Assembly: GCA_013697635.1 (NCBI GenBank)
Contig: JACCWM010000074.1
Span: forward strand, 1-64,000
DNA from: Lujinxingiaceae bacterium
GTDB lineage: Bacteria; Myxococcota_A; Bradymonadia; Bradymonadales; Bradymonadaceae
Reading direction: 5' to 3'
Length of the DNA: 64,000 bases
The first letter of the stretch is position 1. Every line of letters starts with the position of its first letter. The notes beneath the pieces were generated by a model, which made no database searches, was not told the origin of the DNA, and was given only the letters and a program-made list of their open reading frames with translations. Of the stretch, positions 35,420 through 43,725 are shown one piece after another. Made by a program: the position numbers and the translations under genes.

Positions 35420-36022
35420 TCACCGCTTCTTGGCCCGCAGCGTGTCGAGATGGCGCTTCGCCACCCGACCCGCGCCTTGCACGACGATGGGCGCCGTGCG
35501 CGCTCGCACCATGACGAAGATGCCCAGGGCGGTTGCCGTCAGGAAGCGCGCTTCGTCCGCGGCCACGACGCCAACCTGAAGCTCCCCGGCTCGTCTGGCG
35601 TTGGCCAAGGCATTCTCGAAGGCGGCCTGAACGCGCCCGAAGTATCGCTGGACGAAGTGCTCCCCGCTGGAGTCGTCGCCTGCGAGCTCGACCGCCGTAT
35701 TGCAGAGGAGGCAGCCAAGTCCCGAGGCGGGGCCCGCGGCATCCTTGCCGAACCGCTCGAACAGCGCGGCGATCGAGTCGAGGTCAGCGTCGGGGGCTTC
35801 GAGTGGGCCGAAGACGTCGTTCATGAACTGCTGCTCGTACCGTCGCAGGGCCGCGTCGAAGAGCGCCTGCTTGCTGCCGAACTCCGCGTACATGCTGTTG
35901 CGGTTCACGCCGAGCTGCTCCACCAGCATCTGCGTCGAGGTGCCGGCGAAGCCGTGAGCGTGGAACAGCGCCATCGCGGATTCGACGAGGTCTTCGGGTT
36001 CGTAACTCTTCTTGCGTCCCAT
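35420..36022 (-). CDS. TetR-family transcriptional regulator
   Basis: 200 residues. Seen: N-terminal HTH (MGRKKSYEPEDLVESAMALF, GFAGTSTQMLVEQLGVNRNSMYAEFGSKQALFD) and a C-terminal ligand domain with CLLCNTAVELAGDD, as in TetR proteins that control efflux or detoxification genes. GAGG lies upstream of the ATG at 36022; an extension to 36367 runs through the divergent gene and was rejected. It is divergent from an SRPBCC gene, and two inverted operator-like sites lie between the two genes. Confidence 0.92.
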   Translation of the reverse strand: MGRKKSYEPEDLVESAMALFHAHGFAGTSTQMLVEQLGVNRNSMYAEFGSKQALFDAALRRYEQQFMNDVFGPLEAPDADLDSIAALFERFGKDAAGPASGLGCLLCNTAVELAGDDSSGEHFVQRYFGRVQAAFENALANARRAGELQVGVVAADEARFLTATALGIFVMVRARTAPIVVQGAGRVAKRHLDTLRAKKR

Positions 36023-36084
36023 GGGGGTCCTCGGATCTTCGTGGAGTGCGAACGAGCTTGACAGCCTCGTTGAGTCGACAGTAT

Positions 36085-36133
36085 CTAACCGATCAGTTAG
36101 TTTGACGCAACGCGACTCTAACTGATCGGTTAG
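36085..36133. promoter_or_regulatory. Paired TetR-type operators between divergent genes
   Basis: CTAACCGATCAGTTAG at 36085-36100 and its exact reverse complement CTAACTGATCGGTTAG at 36118-36133. Starts are 33 bp apart, about three helical turns, so both face the same side of the DNA. Each site is itself nearly palindromic (centre GATC). A TTGACG lies between them. Confidence 0.75.
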
Positions 36134-36160
36134 CTTCGCGGCAACCATGGAGACGTTTAA

Positions 36161-36625
36161 ATGATCACGACCGAACGCAGCATCGACATCAACGCCCCCG
36201 CTGACCGGGTCTGGGCAGTCCTCGGGCGCTTCATGCACATCGACGACTTCCATCCCCGCGTCAGCAAGGTGGACGTGCTCAGCGACGCCACCGCAGGCGT
36301 CGGCGCCTGCAGGCGTTGCCACTTCCAGGACGGAACCTCGGTGGTCGAGAAGGTCATCGACTGGCAAGACGGTCGAGCCTACCGGGCCGAGCTCTCGGAG
36401 TTCTCGCTTCCCCTCAACAAGGCCATCGTTGTTTTCAGCGTGGAGCCCGTCGATGCAGGGCGGTCACGCGCGAAGATGAGCATGGACTTCGAGGTAAAGT
36501 ACGGCCCCATCGGCTGGTTGATGGGCAAGACCATGATGTCACGGATGATGGGCGGACTGTTCCTCATCGTCCTTCGAGGGCTCGAGGAGCGCGTCGTGCG
36601 CGGGCCGAAGACCGCGGCGGCCTGA
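36161..36625 (+). CDS. SRPBCC-family protein (polyketide cyclase/START-like)
   Basis: 154 residues. Seen: the family start ERSIDINAPADRVWAVLGRF, a central strand region (GACRRCHFQDGTSVVEKVIDW, SRAKMSMDFEVKYGPIGWLM) and the long C-terminal helix (MMGGLFLIVLRGLEERVV). SRPBCC proteins bind hydrophobic ligands in a deep pocket; the ligand is unknown. GGAGA precedes the ATG at 36161. Controlled with the divergent TetR gene (inferred from the operators). A piece of this gene is duplicated just downstream. Confidence 0.87.
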   Translation: MITTERSIDINAPADRVWAVLGRFMHIDDFHPRVSKVDVLSDATAGVGACRRCHFQDGTSVVEKVIDWQDGRAYRAELSEFSLPLNKAIVVFSVEPVDAGRSRAKMSMDFEVKYGPIGWLMGKTMMSRMMGGLFLIVLRGLEERVVRGPKTAAA

Positions 36626-36647
36626 CGCGCCCTCCAAGGACCGACGA

Positions 36648-37057
36648 CCACCGCAGGCGTCGGCGCGTCGGCGCCTGCAGGCGTTGCCACTTCAAGAACG
36701 GAACCTCGGTGGTCGGCCGATGATGCTTGCAAGGCGTTTTGTGGGCAACGTATCAAAATTGTGCCGGCCGCGAAGGCCCTCACCCGACTTAGCGCAGTGC
36801 AGACAATGGGCGGTGATTTTAAGCTAACCGCAAAAGGAGACAAAACCGTTTTGCGATCGACCTTAAATTACTCCATGAGTAACTCTTTTTATGGAGTGAT
36901 GAACAATCTAATGGGGAAAAGTGATTTCACCAAAGTGTGGGCTTCTGTCTTGGCAGGTTACAAACACCACATTGAAACAGGCGAACATGTGACCGAAGAT
37001 ACTAAACTTCAGGTTGATCAAGTTGTCTTGATCGACGCGGGGGGGGAAGAAGTTTAA
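36648..37057 (+). pseudogene. Chimeric SRPBCC remnant with low-GC 3' half
   Basis: Bases 36648-36716 repeat 36288-36346 of the SRPBCC gene with a short insertion. After that the composition becomes clearly AT-richer and encodes GGDFKLTAKGDKTVLRSTLN, YSMSNSFYGVMNNLMGKSDF and TKVWASVLAGYKHHIETGE, which resemble the last strand and helix of an SRPBCC protein from a lower-GC genome. The open frame from GTG 36761 gives 98 residues but lacks the N-terminal half of the fold. Probably a transferred and recombined fragment, not a working gene. Confidence 0.65.
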
Positions 37058-37324
37058 CTGGAAGTTTTGCAACACGGTGTGAAGCATAGTCAGGCTACCT
37101 CGACTGCGGGCTTCTCTGTCGCGGCTTTTGCGCGATTGTAATGCCGTGGGGCGCGTAGGATGAATGGAGCCGCTCTTCGCCCGCGAACTTCCACCTGAAT
37201 TTTATTGTTCGTTACGGCCGACTCAGCAGTCTCGCGAACGCCTTTTACGACAGCCTCATGAAGCCGGGCTTCCAATGTGGGAAGTTCGCACCAACATTGA
37301 GCACCATGGTGTTCACCCCCAAAA
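37058..37324. other. 267-bp gap with palindrome copy 4, no supported gene
   Basis: No convincing reading frame; an 83-codon frame on the minus strand has no recognisable features. Holds the fourth 13-bp palindrome. Confidence 0.5.
37260..37272. repeat. 13-bp palindrome, copy 4
   Basis: GAAGCCGGGCTTC, perfect, followed by CAATG, close to copies 1 and 2 in its flank. Confidence 0.8.
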
Positions 37325-38236
37325 CTATATGCTGTTGGCACCTTTGATACCCCAACACCAATTTTCGGGCTGCCAGATACCGCAGTCAGCCGATTCGAGC
37401 ACGGGATTGAGAAAGGACGAGGCCACCTGGGTCAACGCCTCGAGGGTGGTCCAAGCGAGATCGTCCATGGCCGCCATCGCGCTGTAGGGTTGTGCCCAAA
37501 ACACAGGCGGATCTGGTAGTGAGTGGGGCAGTTCATGCGTGCCGCGGTAGTCGAAGGTTGCCTCCAAGGCGGCACGAAGCCTGGTTGCGTCGATCGGTTG
37601 GGCTGTCGCGAGGAGCGCGATATCCGGAAGGTCTTTGACCCTCGAGTTTGGGCGCGCGCGGGGCATCGTGTAGGCGTGAAGCTTCTCGGCGATATGGGAG
37701 GTCACCGGATAGATGTACAGGCTTGGAGGCGCAATTCCAGCAAAGCTGAGCAGATCATCGGCGACGATATGCTCGGGCTCTTCAACCAGGGGATCGCCAA
37801 ATGCCACGTCGACGCCAAAAGGATGTCCGTAGATCTTGCCTGCGAGCCGGCACTCGGCACTAAAGCGGTATCCATCGTACTTCATGCCGTCATTTTGAAT
37901 GTCGGGATGATGGCGATCCGGTTGGACTTCAAAGCTCATAAAATCGCCCAGATCAAGGCGTCCGGCTGACTGAAGTTGCTCGAGGACGCCTGCTGGCGAG
38001 CCCATCAGACGCAAGTCGATGTCCTTGGTGGTGCGAGCGCGTGCAAGTCGTAGTTCAAGGACGAGCCCGCCTTTGAGGGTGACACGGTCGCCGGCGATCT
38101 GTGCAATCCGCGCCAACAGTCGGTCGAAGACGAGCAGTTGCCGCCGACGCGCAAAGTCGATTCCAGTCGTCGAAGAAGACTTGAGCCGTTGCTCGAGCGC
38201 CTGCTTGAACGCCATCGGTGAGAAATAGCGCTTCAT
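37325..38236 (-). CDS. AbiEii/AbiGii-type nucleotidyltransferase toxin
   Basis: 303 residues. Seen: an AbiEii-type nucleotidyltransferase signature (DRVTLKGGLVLELRLARART followed by TKDIDLRL), SFEVQPDRHHPDIQND, and a C-terminal region VTSHIAEKLHAYTMPRARP with NSRVKDLPDI, all typical of type IV TA / abortive-infection toxins. It starts 2 bp after the stop of the AbiEi antitoxin gene (ATG at 38236). The toxin is expected to block growth unless the antitoxin is present. The downstream end reaches into the island with palindrome copy 4. Confidence 0.87.
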   Translation of the reverse strand: MKRYFSPMAFKQALEQRLKSSSTTGIDFARRRQLLVFDRLLARIAQIAGDRVTLKGGLVLELRLARARTTKDIDLRLMGSPAGVLEQLQSAGRLDLGDFMSFEVQPDRHHPDIQNDGMKYDGYRFSAECRLAGKIYGHPFGVDVAFGDPLVEEPEHIVADDLLSFAGIAPPSLYIYPVTSHIAEKLHAYTMPRARPNSRVKDLPDIALLATAQPIDATRLRAALEATFDYRGTHELPHSLPDPPVFWAQPYSAMAAMDDLAWTTLEALTQVASSFLNPVLESADCGIWQPENWCWGIKGANSI

Positions 38237-38238
38237 GG

Positions 38239-38823
38239 TCACGCTGGGCCTTGCGGTGCGGCATCGAGGCCGGCGTTGAGCTGCGCTTCGTCGCCCGGCG
38301 TGATGAGGCCGCGGCGACGAGCCTGAGCGACGGCGTGACGCACGAGCTCCGGTGAGACATGTGCCTCGATGCAGTCGCGCAGCGTGCGCCCTGGCGCGGT
38401 CACGGGCACAGCTTCGAACCAATTTCGCTCGGACTCGTCGAGATCAGCGAAATACAATACGAGCCCATCGGGGACGCGAAGGCGGCGTTGTTGCCAACGC
38501 GTGGGGAGCGTCATATGAAGCTGGGATGGAAGGACATCGGAGAGGTTGTGCAGGGCGAGCGCCGTGACGTGCGAATAGACGCCCTGCTGCTCACTCCAAA
38601 GCCACATCACGACGAGCTCCTCATGCTCGCCAACAGGAAAGTGGACCAGCCGGTAGATGCCCCGGCGTGCCCGTTCAAAGCGCCCCGCATTGATATGGTG
38701 ATTGAGCAAAGGCAGTGAGTACCCCGCCTCGAGCGCCTGCCCCGTCGTAAAATACCCGGACTGCACGCTCGCTGTCTCGTAAAGCAGTTCCCAGTCTGGG
38801 CCGTGCGATGTCGTCTCGCTCAT
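38239..38823 (-). CDS. AbiEi-family antitoxin/transcriptional regulator
   Basis: 194 residues. Seen: an N-terminal winged helix (YETASVQSGYFTTGQALEAG, GRFERARRGIYRL) and the family core (EHEELVVMWLWSEQQGVYSH, HMTLPTRWQQRR, FEAVPVTAPGRTLRDCIEA). AbiEi proteins neutralise AbiEii and repress their own operon. The ATG at 38823 was chosen; a TTG two codons upstream is in frame. No Shine-Dalgarno is seen and a perfect inverted repeat lies 10 bp upstream, so expression is probably leaderless and autoregulated. Confidence 0.87.
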   Translation of the reverse strand: MSETTSHGPDWELLYETASVQSGYFTTGQALEAGYSLPLLNHHINAGRFERARRGIYRLVHFPVGEHEELVVMWLWSEQQGVYSHVTALALHNLSDVLPSQLHMTLPTRWQQRRLRVPDGLVLYFADLDESERNWFEAVPVTAPGRTLRDCIEAHVSPELVRHAVAQARRRGLITPGDEAQLNAGLDAAPQGPA

Positions 38824-38832
38824 GCACAAACA

Positions 38833-38847
38833 TTAAGTCTGACTTAA
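38833..38847. promoter_or_regulatory. Inverted repeat upstream of abiE-type operon
   Basis: TTAAGTC-T-GACTTAA, perfect 7-bp arms. On the minus strand it lies between TTGCAC and TAATGT, spaced 17 bp, a weak promoter pair whose -10 ends 6 bp before the antitoxin ATG. Likely AbiEi-binding site (inferred from the known autoregulation of AbiE systems). Confidence 0.65.
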
Positions 38848-38978
38848 CATTCGTGCAAGCCGCAAAGGGCTAAAACCTTTAGTATTTCTGATATGGCTTC
38901 GGAGTTCCTACTTGGGACCCGAGCTTTCACTTGGGACCATGAGCACGCTCAGGAGGGATAAGCTGTTGTAAAATAAAG

Positions 38979-39052
<74 letters not shown>

Positions 39053-39105
39053 GTGACCCGGAGTCGCTCGCGAGGCTGGGGGCGCTGTTCGGGTGGGGTG
39101 GTCAA

Positions 39106-39179
39106 TCGGGGCGGCAGGATTCGAACCTGCGACATCCTGCTCCCAAAGCAGGCGCGCTACCAGGCTGCGCTACGCCCCG
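39106..39179 (-). tRNA. tRNA-Pro (anticodon TGG)
   Basis: 74 nt. Acceptor CGGGGCG pairs with CGCCCCG with discriminator A; GGTTCGAATCC T loop; CCTGC/GCAGG anticodon stem around TTTGGGA, anticodon TGG (reads CCA). No encoded CCA. It lies 53 bp upstream of tRNA-Arg under a near-consensus promoter. Confidence 0.95.
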
Positions 39180-39192
39180 TGTGAAGTGCACT

Positions 39193-39221
39193 TGTATAGT
39201 GGATCTGAGACGCGCTTTCAA
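39193..39221 (-). promoter_or_regulatory. Promoter of the tRNA-Pro/tRNA-Arg transcript
   Basis: On the minus strand TTGAAA (39221-39216), 17-bp spacer, TATACA (39198-39193), 13 bp before the mature tRNA-Pro 5' end. Confidence 0.7.
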
Positions 39222-39394
39222 CAGCGAATAAGCCGGTGGCAAAGCCTTTGTTGGTCGGGGTGCACCGGTGCTTAAGTTGGGGCCATCTGTTGGTCGGTGC
39301 CGAAGTATCCTCTCTGTGGGCAAGGCAGCTGACCTTAACCTTTGAGTGTTTGGGCGCATTCCTGGCCCAATCCCGACGTAGAGAGAGGTCTGTG

Positions 39395-39688
39395 ATGACG
39401 GAGCCAACGCATACGAAGACGGATTTTATCGATGACGAGTACGTGGAGGTCTATTACACCTACCGGTTCACGGACACCGACATCACGGTCGATACGCTGC
39501 GGGAAGCAAACATCGCATGCAACGTGCGAAAGCTCGCGCCCTCGCAGTTTCCGATCAACGTGGGAAAACACGGCCAGACGCGCATCGCGGTGCACAGAGA
39601 TCAGCTCGACGAGGCGATCGCGATCATTCGCCAGGCCAGAGAGGACGGGGCGATCAGCGATGACGGCGGCTTCGTCTTTGAGGAATAG
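39395..39688 (+). CDS. DUF2007-like small protein
   Basis: 97 residues. Seen: a short acidic N terminus and a ferredoxin-like pattern YVEVYYTYRFTDTDITVDTL, REANIACNVRKLAPSQFPIN, VHRDQLDEAIAIIRQA that fits the DUF2007 (putative signal-transducing) family; function unknown. AGAGAGG precedes the ATG at 39395. Its stop is 3 bp from the convergent receptor gene. The 215 bp upstream contains only the tRNA promoter. Confidence 0.7.
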   Translation: MTEPTHTKTDFIDDEYVEVYYTYRFTDTDITVDTLREANIACNVRKLAPSQFPINVGKHGQTRIAVHRDQLDEAIAIIRQAREDGAISDDGGFVFEE

Positions 39689-39691
39689 CCG

Positions 39692-42601
39692 CTAGAACTT
39701 CGCGCTCACGCCGAGCGTGGGCAAAATCGGCAGGCCGGGGACCACGGCGCTGTCGGTGAAATCGTAGTTGTAGCGCACGCCCTCGGCGTTGTCGGCCCAG
39801 TAGACGTTGGAGACGTCGAGAAAGATGGCCAAAATCCAGGTGTCGAAGACAAAGCGGCGATCGATGCGCACGTCGAGCTGGTGGAACATCGGGCTGCGCT
39901 CGGAGTTGCGCGCGCCGTAGACGCGCACGTAGCGATCGCTGTCGGCGTCGAGCACGCCGCCGACCACGGGCGTAAACGGGTTGCCGGTGACCAGGCGAAA
40001 GCGCCCGGAGACGTCGAAATTCCAGGGCAGGTTGTAGCCGGCCACCAGGGTGAGGATGTGGGTCTGATCGTAGCGATAGAGATCGTACTCACCGGTCTGC
40101 TGGTTGAGCCGATCGGAGTAGCTCAGCGTATAGCCCAACCAACCAAAGAAGCGATTTCGGGGCAGGTGGCGCACGAGGAGCTCGAGGCCGACCGCGCGGC
40201 CCTTGCCGGCGTTGTGCACGATCTCGCGATTTTGCTCGTCAGGATTGTCGCCGATCGTGAAATTCGGCGAGTTTACGACCTGGTCGTACATGTCGCGGTA
40301 GAAGACCGTCGAGTCGATCTCGAGAAAGTCGGCCGGCTTCCACTCGGCACCCACGGCGTATTGAATCGCCTTCTCCGGTCCCAGATTGGGGTTGCCGAAG
40401 TCGGGCGTGGCCTGGCCGGGAAGCGGCGGCTGGGTGAACATGCCCACGCCGCCCTTCAAGGTCACCTCCGAGGTCAGAGAATAGCGCGTCGAGATGCGCG
40501 GTGAGACCGAGGTTTGACGAATCGGGCCATAGTAATCGACGCGCACGCCGGGCACGAGCAGCCAGTCCTTGATCGGGCGAGCCTCGAGCTCGACGTAGAA
40601 GGCCGGCAGCATCTCGGGGGCGGTGCGCGAGCCGGTCAAGCCGTCAGCCGAGTAATTGGGTCGGCCCTGGCCCTGGTCGTTGACCTCGTCGGGGGAAGGA
40701 TCGGTGCGCGGGATGCTGTAGAGATAGGTGGAGTTACCGAGCAAGAAGTCCGCTCCCAGGCGCAGCGTCACCGCATCCGAGAGGCGAAGGCGCATGTCTT
40801 CGCGGATCTGGGACTGGTAGTAGGTGAGATCGAAGTAGAGGTTTTCGGCCGCCTCGAAGCCCGCCACGTTTCGGCCAAACGAGGCCATCAGGGTGTTCTC
40901 GATCGGCAGGTGATCGGGGCGCCACTCCCAGCGCAGCTGACCGCGATGAAAGGAGTTCTTCAGATCGAGGCCGGTCACTTGAACGAACTGATCGCCGGCC
41001 GGCTCGCCCGGGGGCAAGATCACCGCGAGAGCGTCGTCCGAGCCGTAGAAGAAGACCTCGACGAGGCTGTGCTTGAAGCCGCGGTAGGTGATCCAGCCCT
41101 GATAATCATAGTAGCGCGGCGCGATGATCGCGTCCGGGCCGCCTTCGGGGATCACGTAGGGCAAGAACAAATCGAAGTAGCTTCGCCTGGCGGAAAACGC
41201 CACGGCGACGTTCTCGCTCACCGGGCCCTCGAGCACCACCGAGGAGTCGAGCAGGTTGACCTCGATCTGGCCGTGAAAACGATCGTTTCGTGGCGAGCGC
41301 GTGCGCAGATCGATCACGCCGGCTGTCGAGCGGCCATAGTAGGTGCTGAAGTTGCCGGGAAAGAAGTCGATCGCCTCGACCATCTCGGTGTTGACGATCG
41401 CCGGGCCACCGAGGAAGTGGTAGACCAGCGGCACGTAGTCGCCCTGCAAAAACACCTTGGTGTCCTGAGGCGCCGAGCCGCGAACGACGATCAGGCCGCT
41501 GACAAACGAGGCCCGCGCCACGCCCGGCAAATTTTGGATCACGCGCACGACGTCGCCGCCGGTGCCTGGCACGCGGCGCACCTCCTCGAGGGTGAGCGTC
41601 TGGCGGCTGAGCTCGCTTCTGGGGCGCTGAGCGGTGGTGCGAATCGTATACTCGTCGTAGAACTCGGCCTCGACATAATAGGTGCCGCTGGTGACCTCGT
41701 TGGGTCGAACGACCACCTCAAAGGCCGTGGCCAGATAGCCCTGCGAGTTGGCGCGCACGAAGTAGTTGCCCGGCACGAGGCCACGAAAGGCAAACGCGCC
41801 CTTGTCGTCGGTGAATCCGCTTCGCACGACCTCTTCGCTCTCGGCGTCGAGCACGGAGATCTCGACGGCCGCGAGCAGGTTGCGCGTGCCGGACTCGCGC
41901 ACAAAGCCCACGAGATTTTCGGCCTCGGCGGCGACCTTGTAGCTCATCTCGACGATCTCGCCGGGCGGCAGCTCGATCTCGGTCTCAAAGTCGCGGTAGG
42001 CGTCGACCTTGAGCGATACCGAGTACTTGCCCGGCGGCACGTTGCCAAAGAAGAACAGGCCGTCGTCGTCGGTCGCTGTGCTGGCCTCGATAAGCTCGTC
42101 GCCGTAGTCCGAGCCCAGATAAATGATCGTGACCTGCACGTTGGCGATGCCCACCTCGGTCTCGGGATCGACGACGGTGCCGACAAAGTCGGTGGGCATG
42201 ATCGGCAAGGAGAAGTTGATCGCGAAGCTGAAGACCACCGGTGCGGGCTGGCCATCGATCTCGGCCGGCTCGAACTCGAACTTGTTGGCCGCAGCGATCG
42301 CCGCCTCGTCGAGCCCGTAGCCCAGGCCCTCGACCAATTCGACGCGGGTGACGACGCCGAGCGCGTCGAGGTGCAAGCGCAGCACGACCGAGCCCTCGAT
42401 GCGCGCATCGATCGCGGCGTCGGGATAGTCGGCCTGGACCTCGTTGATCAGACGCGGCGCCTTGGTCACGCGCACATCACCGCCTTGCTGGGAGGGCGCG
42501 CCGTCACCGCCTTGCTGGCCATGGGCCACAGGTACGAACACCAAGAGGGCACACATCAAGCTCGCCCAAAATCCAGTGCGTGAAATCGACTTCATCATCA
42601 T
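39692..42601 (-). CDS. TonB-dependent outer-membrane receptor with N-terminal TonB_C-like domain
   Basis: About 969 residues. Order seen: signal peptide (MMMKSISRTGFWASLMCALL, cleavage after VAHG), a TonB C-terminal-like domain (about 45-115: YPDAAIDARIEGSVVLRLHL, FEFEPAEIDGQPAPVVFSF), two carboxypeptidase regulatory-like domains (125-300: GTVVDPETEVGIANVQVTII, GFVRESGTRNLLAAVEISVL), a plug (VRRVPGTGGDVVRVIQNLPG, VVRGSAPQDTKVFLQGDYVP) and a beta-barrel ending LPTLGVSAKF with terminal Phe. Substrate unknown. It starts 2 bp after the upstream lipoprotein stop, so the two are an operon. Three consecutive ATGs make the exact start uncertain. Confidence 0.9.
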   Translation of the reverse strand: MMMKSISRTGFWASLMCALLVFVPVAHGQQGGDGAPSQQGGDVRVTKAPRLINEVQADYPDAAIDARIEGSVVLRLHLDALGVVTRVELVEGLGYGLDEAAIAAANKFEFEPAEIDGQPAPVVFSFAINFSLPIMPTDFVGTVVDPETEVGIANVQVTIIYLGSDYGDELIEASTATDDDGLFFFGNVPPGKYSVSLKVDAYRDFETEIELPPGEIVEMSYKVAAEAENLVGFVRESGTRNLLAAVEISVLDAESEEVVRSGFTDDKGAFAFRGLVPGNYFVRANSQGYLATAFEVVVRPNEVTSGTYYVEAEFYDEYTIRTTAQRPRSELSRQTLTLEEVRRVPGTGGDVVRVIQNLPGVARASFVSGLIVVRGSAPQDTKVFLQGDYVPLVYHFLGGPAIVNTEMVEAIDFFPGNFSTYYGRSTAGVIDLRTRSPRNDRFHGQIEVNLLDSSVVLEGPVSENVAVAFSARRSYFDLFLPYVIPEGGPDAIIAPRYYDYQGWITYRGFKHSLVEVFFYGSDDALAVILPPGEPAGDQFVQVTGLDLKNSFHRGQLRWEWRPDHLPIENTLMASFGRNVAGFEAAENLYFDLTYYQSQIREDMRLRLSDAVTLRLGADFLLGNSTYLYSIPRTDPSPDEVNDQGQGRPNYSADGLTGSRTAPEMLPAFYVELEARPIKDWLLVPGVRVDYYGPIRQTSVSPRISTRYSLTSEVTLKGGVGMFTQPPLPGQATPDFGNPNLGPEKAIQYAVGAEWKPADFLEIDSTVFYRDMYDQVVNSPNFTIGDNPDEQNREIVHNAGKGRAVGLELLVRHLPRNRFFGWLGYTLSYSDRLNQQTGEYDLYRYDQTHILTLVAGYNLPWNFDVSGRFRLVTGNPFTPVVGGVLDADSDRYVRVYGARNSERSPMFHQLDVRIDRRFVFDTWILAIFLDVSNVYWADNAEGVRYNYDFTDSAVVPGLPILPTLGVSAKF

Positions 42602-42603
42602 GC

Positions 42604-43695
42604 CTACTCGCTGAGCACGAGCTTGCGCTCGATCCAATCCAAACCAAGTCGTCCATCGCGCGCCACCGTCCAGACCGTGACCTCGCAGCTGCCATCAGGC
42701 CTTCGCAGGCAGGCATCGAGCGCCTCCTCGGAGACGGTCAAGGCCGTCACCGAGGCCTCCTCGAGCGTGTTGACGTTCTCTCGAAAGATGCGCCGCGAAT
42801 CGCTCAACGTGCCCAGGGTGGTAAACCAGCGGTAGGCCAGCGCCTCGCGCTCGGGATCGAGCAGCTCGGTCTCCGAGCCAATGGGCGCGTGCGGCTGCCA
42901 GGTCTGCACGGTCTCAGGATCGACAAGCGAGCGCACCTCAAAGGGCACGCCGACAACGATCGGCATCGCTGAGTCCTCAGGCAATACGACCCATTGATCG
43001 TCGTGCGCGCGCCCTGCCACGACCCAGTCGAGCTGGCTTGCGAGCTTGGCGATGTCGCGCTCATTGGCCGGGCGAATCTCGGCGCTCAGAATGCGGGGAT
43101 TGGTGTTGATCTGATCGGAGCCTGTCCAAAGCGTCAGACGCTTTGAGGCGATGATCTCCTTGCCACCGGAGCTCGCCGTCAAGCGCACCGTGATCTCGTA
43201 GCCGCGCCGGCAATCGACCGTGGGCAACAGCTTGGCGAGCTCGGGATCGAGCGCCTCGGAGAGTTGACGCTGAATGTTGCGGCAAAACTCCAAGATCGCC
43301 GCGGCCGGCAACGGATTGAAGAGTCGGGCGACGGGCTCCGTGCCCAGATCGAAGTTGAGCAAGGTGCCGTCGATGCCACTTGGGATCTCGGTGCCGTCGG
43401 GAAGCCCCTGAGCGAGCAGCGCCTGGATGTCTTCGCTGGTAAATGGGCACTCGAAGCGGTTTTGAGCGGTCACGCGCACCGGACACCAGTCCCATTTGTA
43501 GCTCACCGGCTCGCCGTCGGAGTGAATCAGCGCTGACAGCCGCGCGGTCTGCCCCGGGCGAATCGTCACCGGATCGCCCTTGATCGCGAGCACGCGAAAG
43601 TCCTGGATTCGCCAGTAGGGATCGAATTGGCGCCCGCAACTTGCGGCAAGGATCACGGCGCCCAAAAACATCGCGAGTAAGATTTTCTTTTTCAT
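42604..43695 (-). CDS. Predicted lipoprotein partner of the TonB-dependent receptor
   Basis: 363 residues. Seen: lipoprotein signal peptide (lipobox AASC, Cys20) followed by a beta-rich extracytoplasmic region (FRVLAIKGDPVTIRPGQTAR, YEITVRLTASSGGKEIIASK, VTVWTVARDGRLGLDWIERK). No acidic low-complexity linker, unlike the other lipoproteins here. Family not recognised. The gene ends 2 bp before the receptor start, so it may be a surface partner that binds the imported substrate, in the way SusD-like lipoproteins pair with receptors (analogy only; no SusD similarity seen). Confidence 0.75.
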   Translation of the reverse strand: MKKKILLAMFLGAVILAASCGRQFDPYWRIQDFRVLAIKGDPVTIRPGQTARLSALIHSDGEPVSYKWDWCPVRVTAQNRFECPFTSEDIQALLAQGLPDGTEIPSGIDGTLLNFDLGTEPVARLFNPLPAAAILEFCRNIQRQLSEALDPELAKLLPTVDCRRGYEITVRLTASSGGKEIIASKRLTLWTGSDQINTNPRILSAEIRPANERDIAKLASQLDWVVAGRAHDDQWVVLPEDSAMPIVVGVPFEVRSLVDPETVQTWQPHAPIGSETELLDPEREALAYRWFTTLGTLSDSRRIFRENVNTLEEASVTALTVSEEALDACLRRPDGSCEVTVWTVARDGRLGLDWIERKLVLSE

Positions 43696-43725
43696 GGCAT
43701 CGGCACAGTGCTGAGCGTTGAGTGA

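Noticed and set aside
37090-37341. 83-codon minus-strand frame in the island gap
   Set aside because: No domain, no ribosome site, and it spans a repeat copy; unlikely to be a gene.
38910-38938. Direct repeat ACTTGGGACC twice, 19 bp apart
   Set aside because: Only two copies and no clear link to a regulator; too weak to call an operator.
40514-42583. 689-codon plus-strand frame opposite the TonB-dependent receptor
   Set aside because: The receptor frame has signal peptide, plug and barrel in order; the opposite frame is His/Ala/Gly-rich noise from GC-rich codons.
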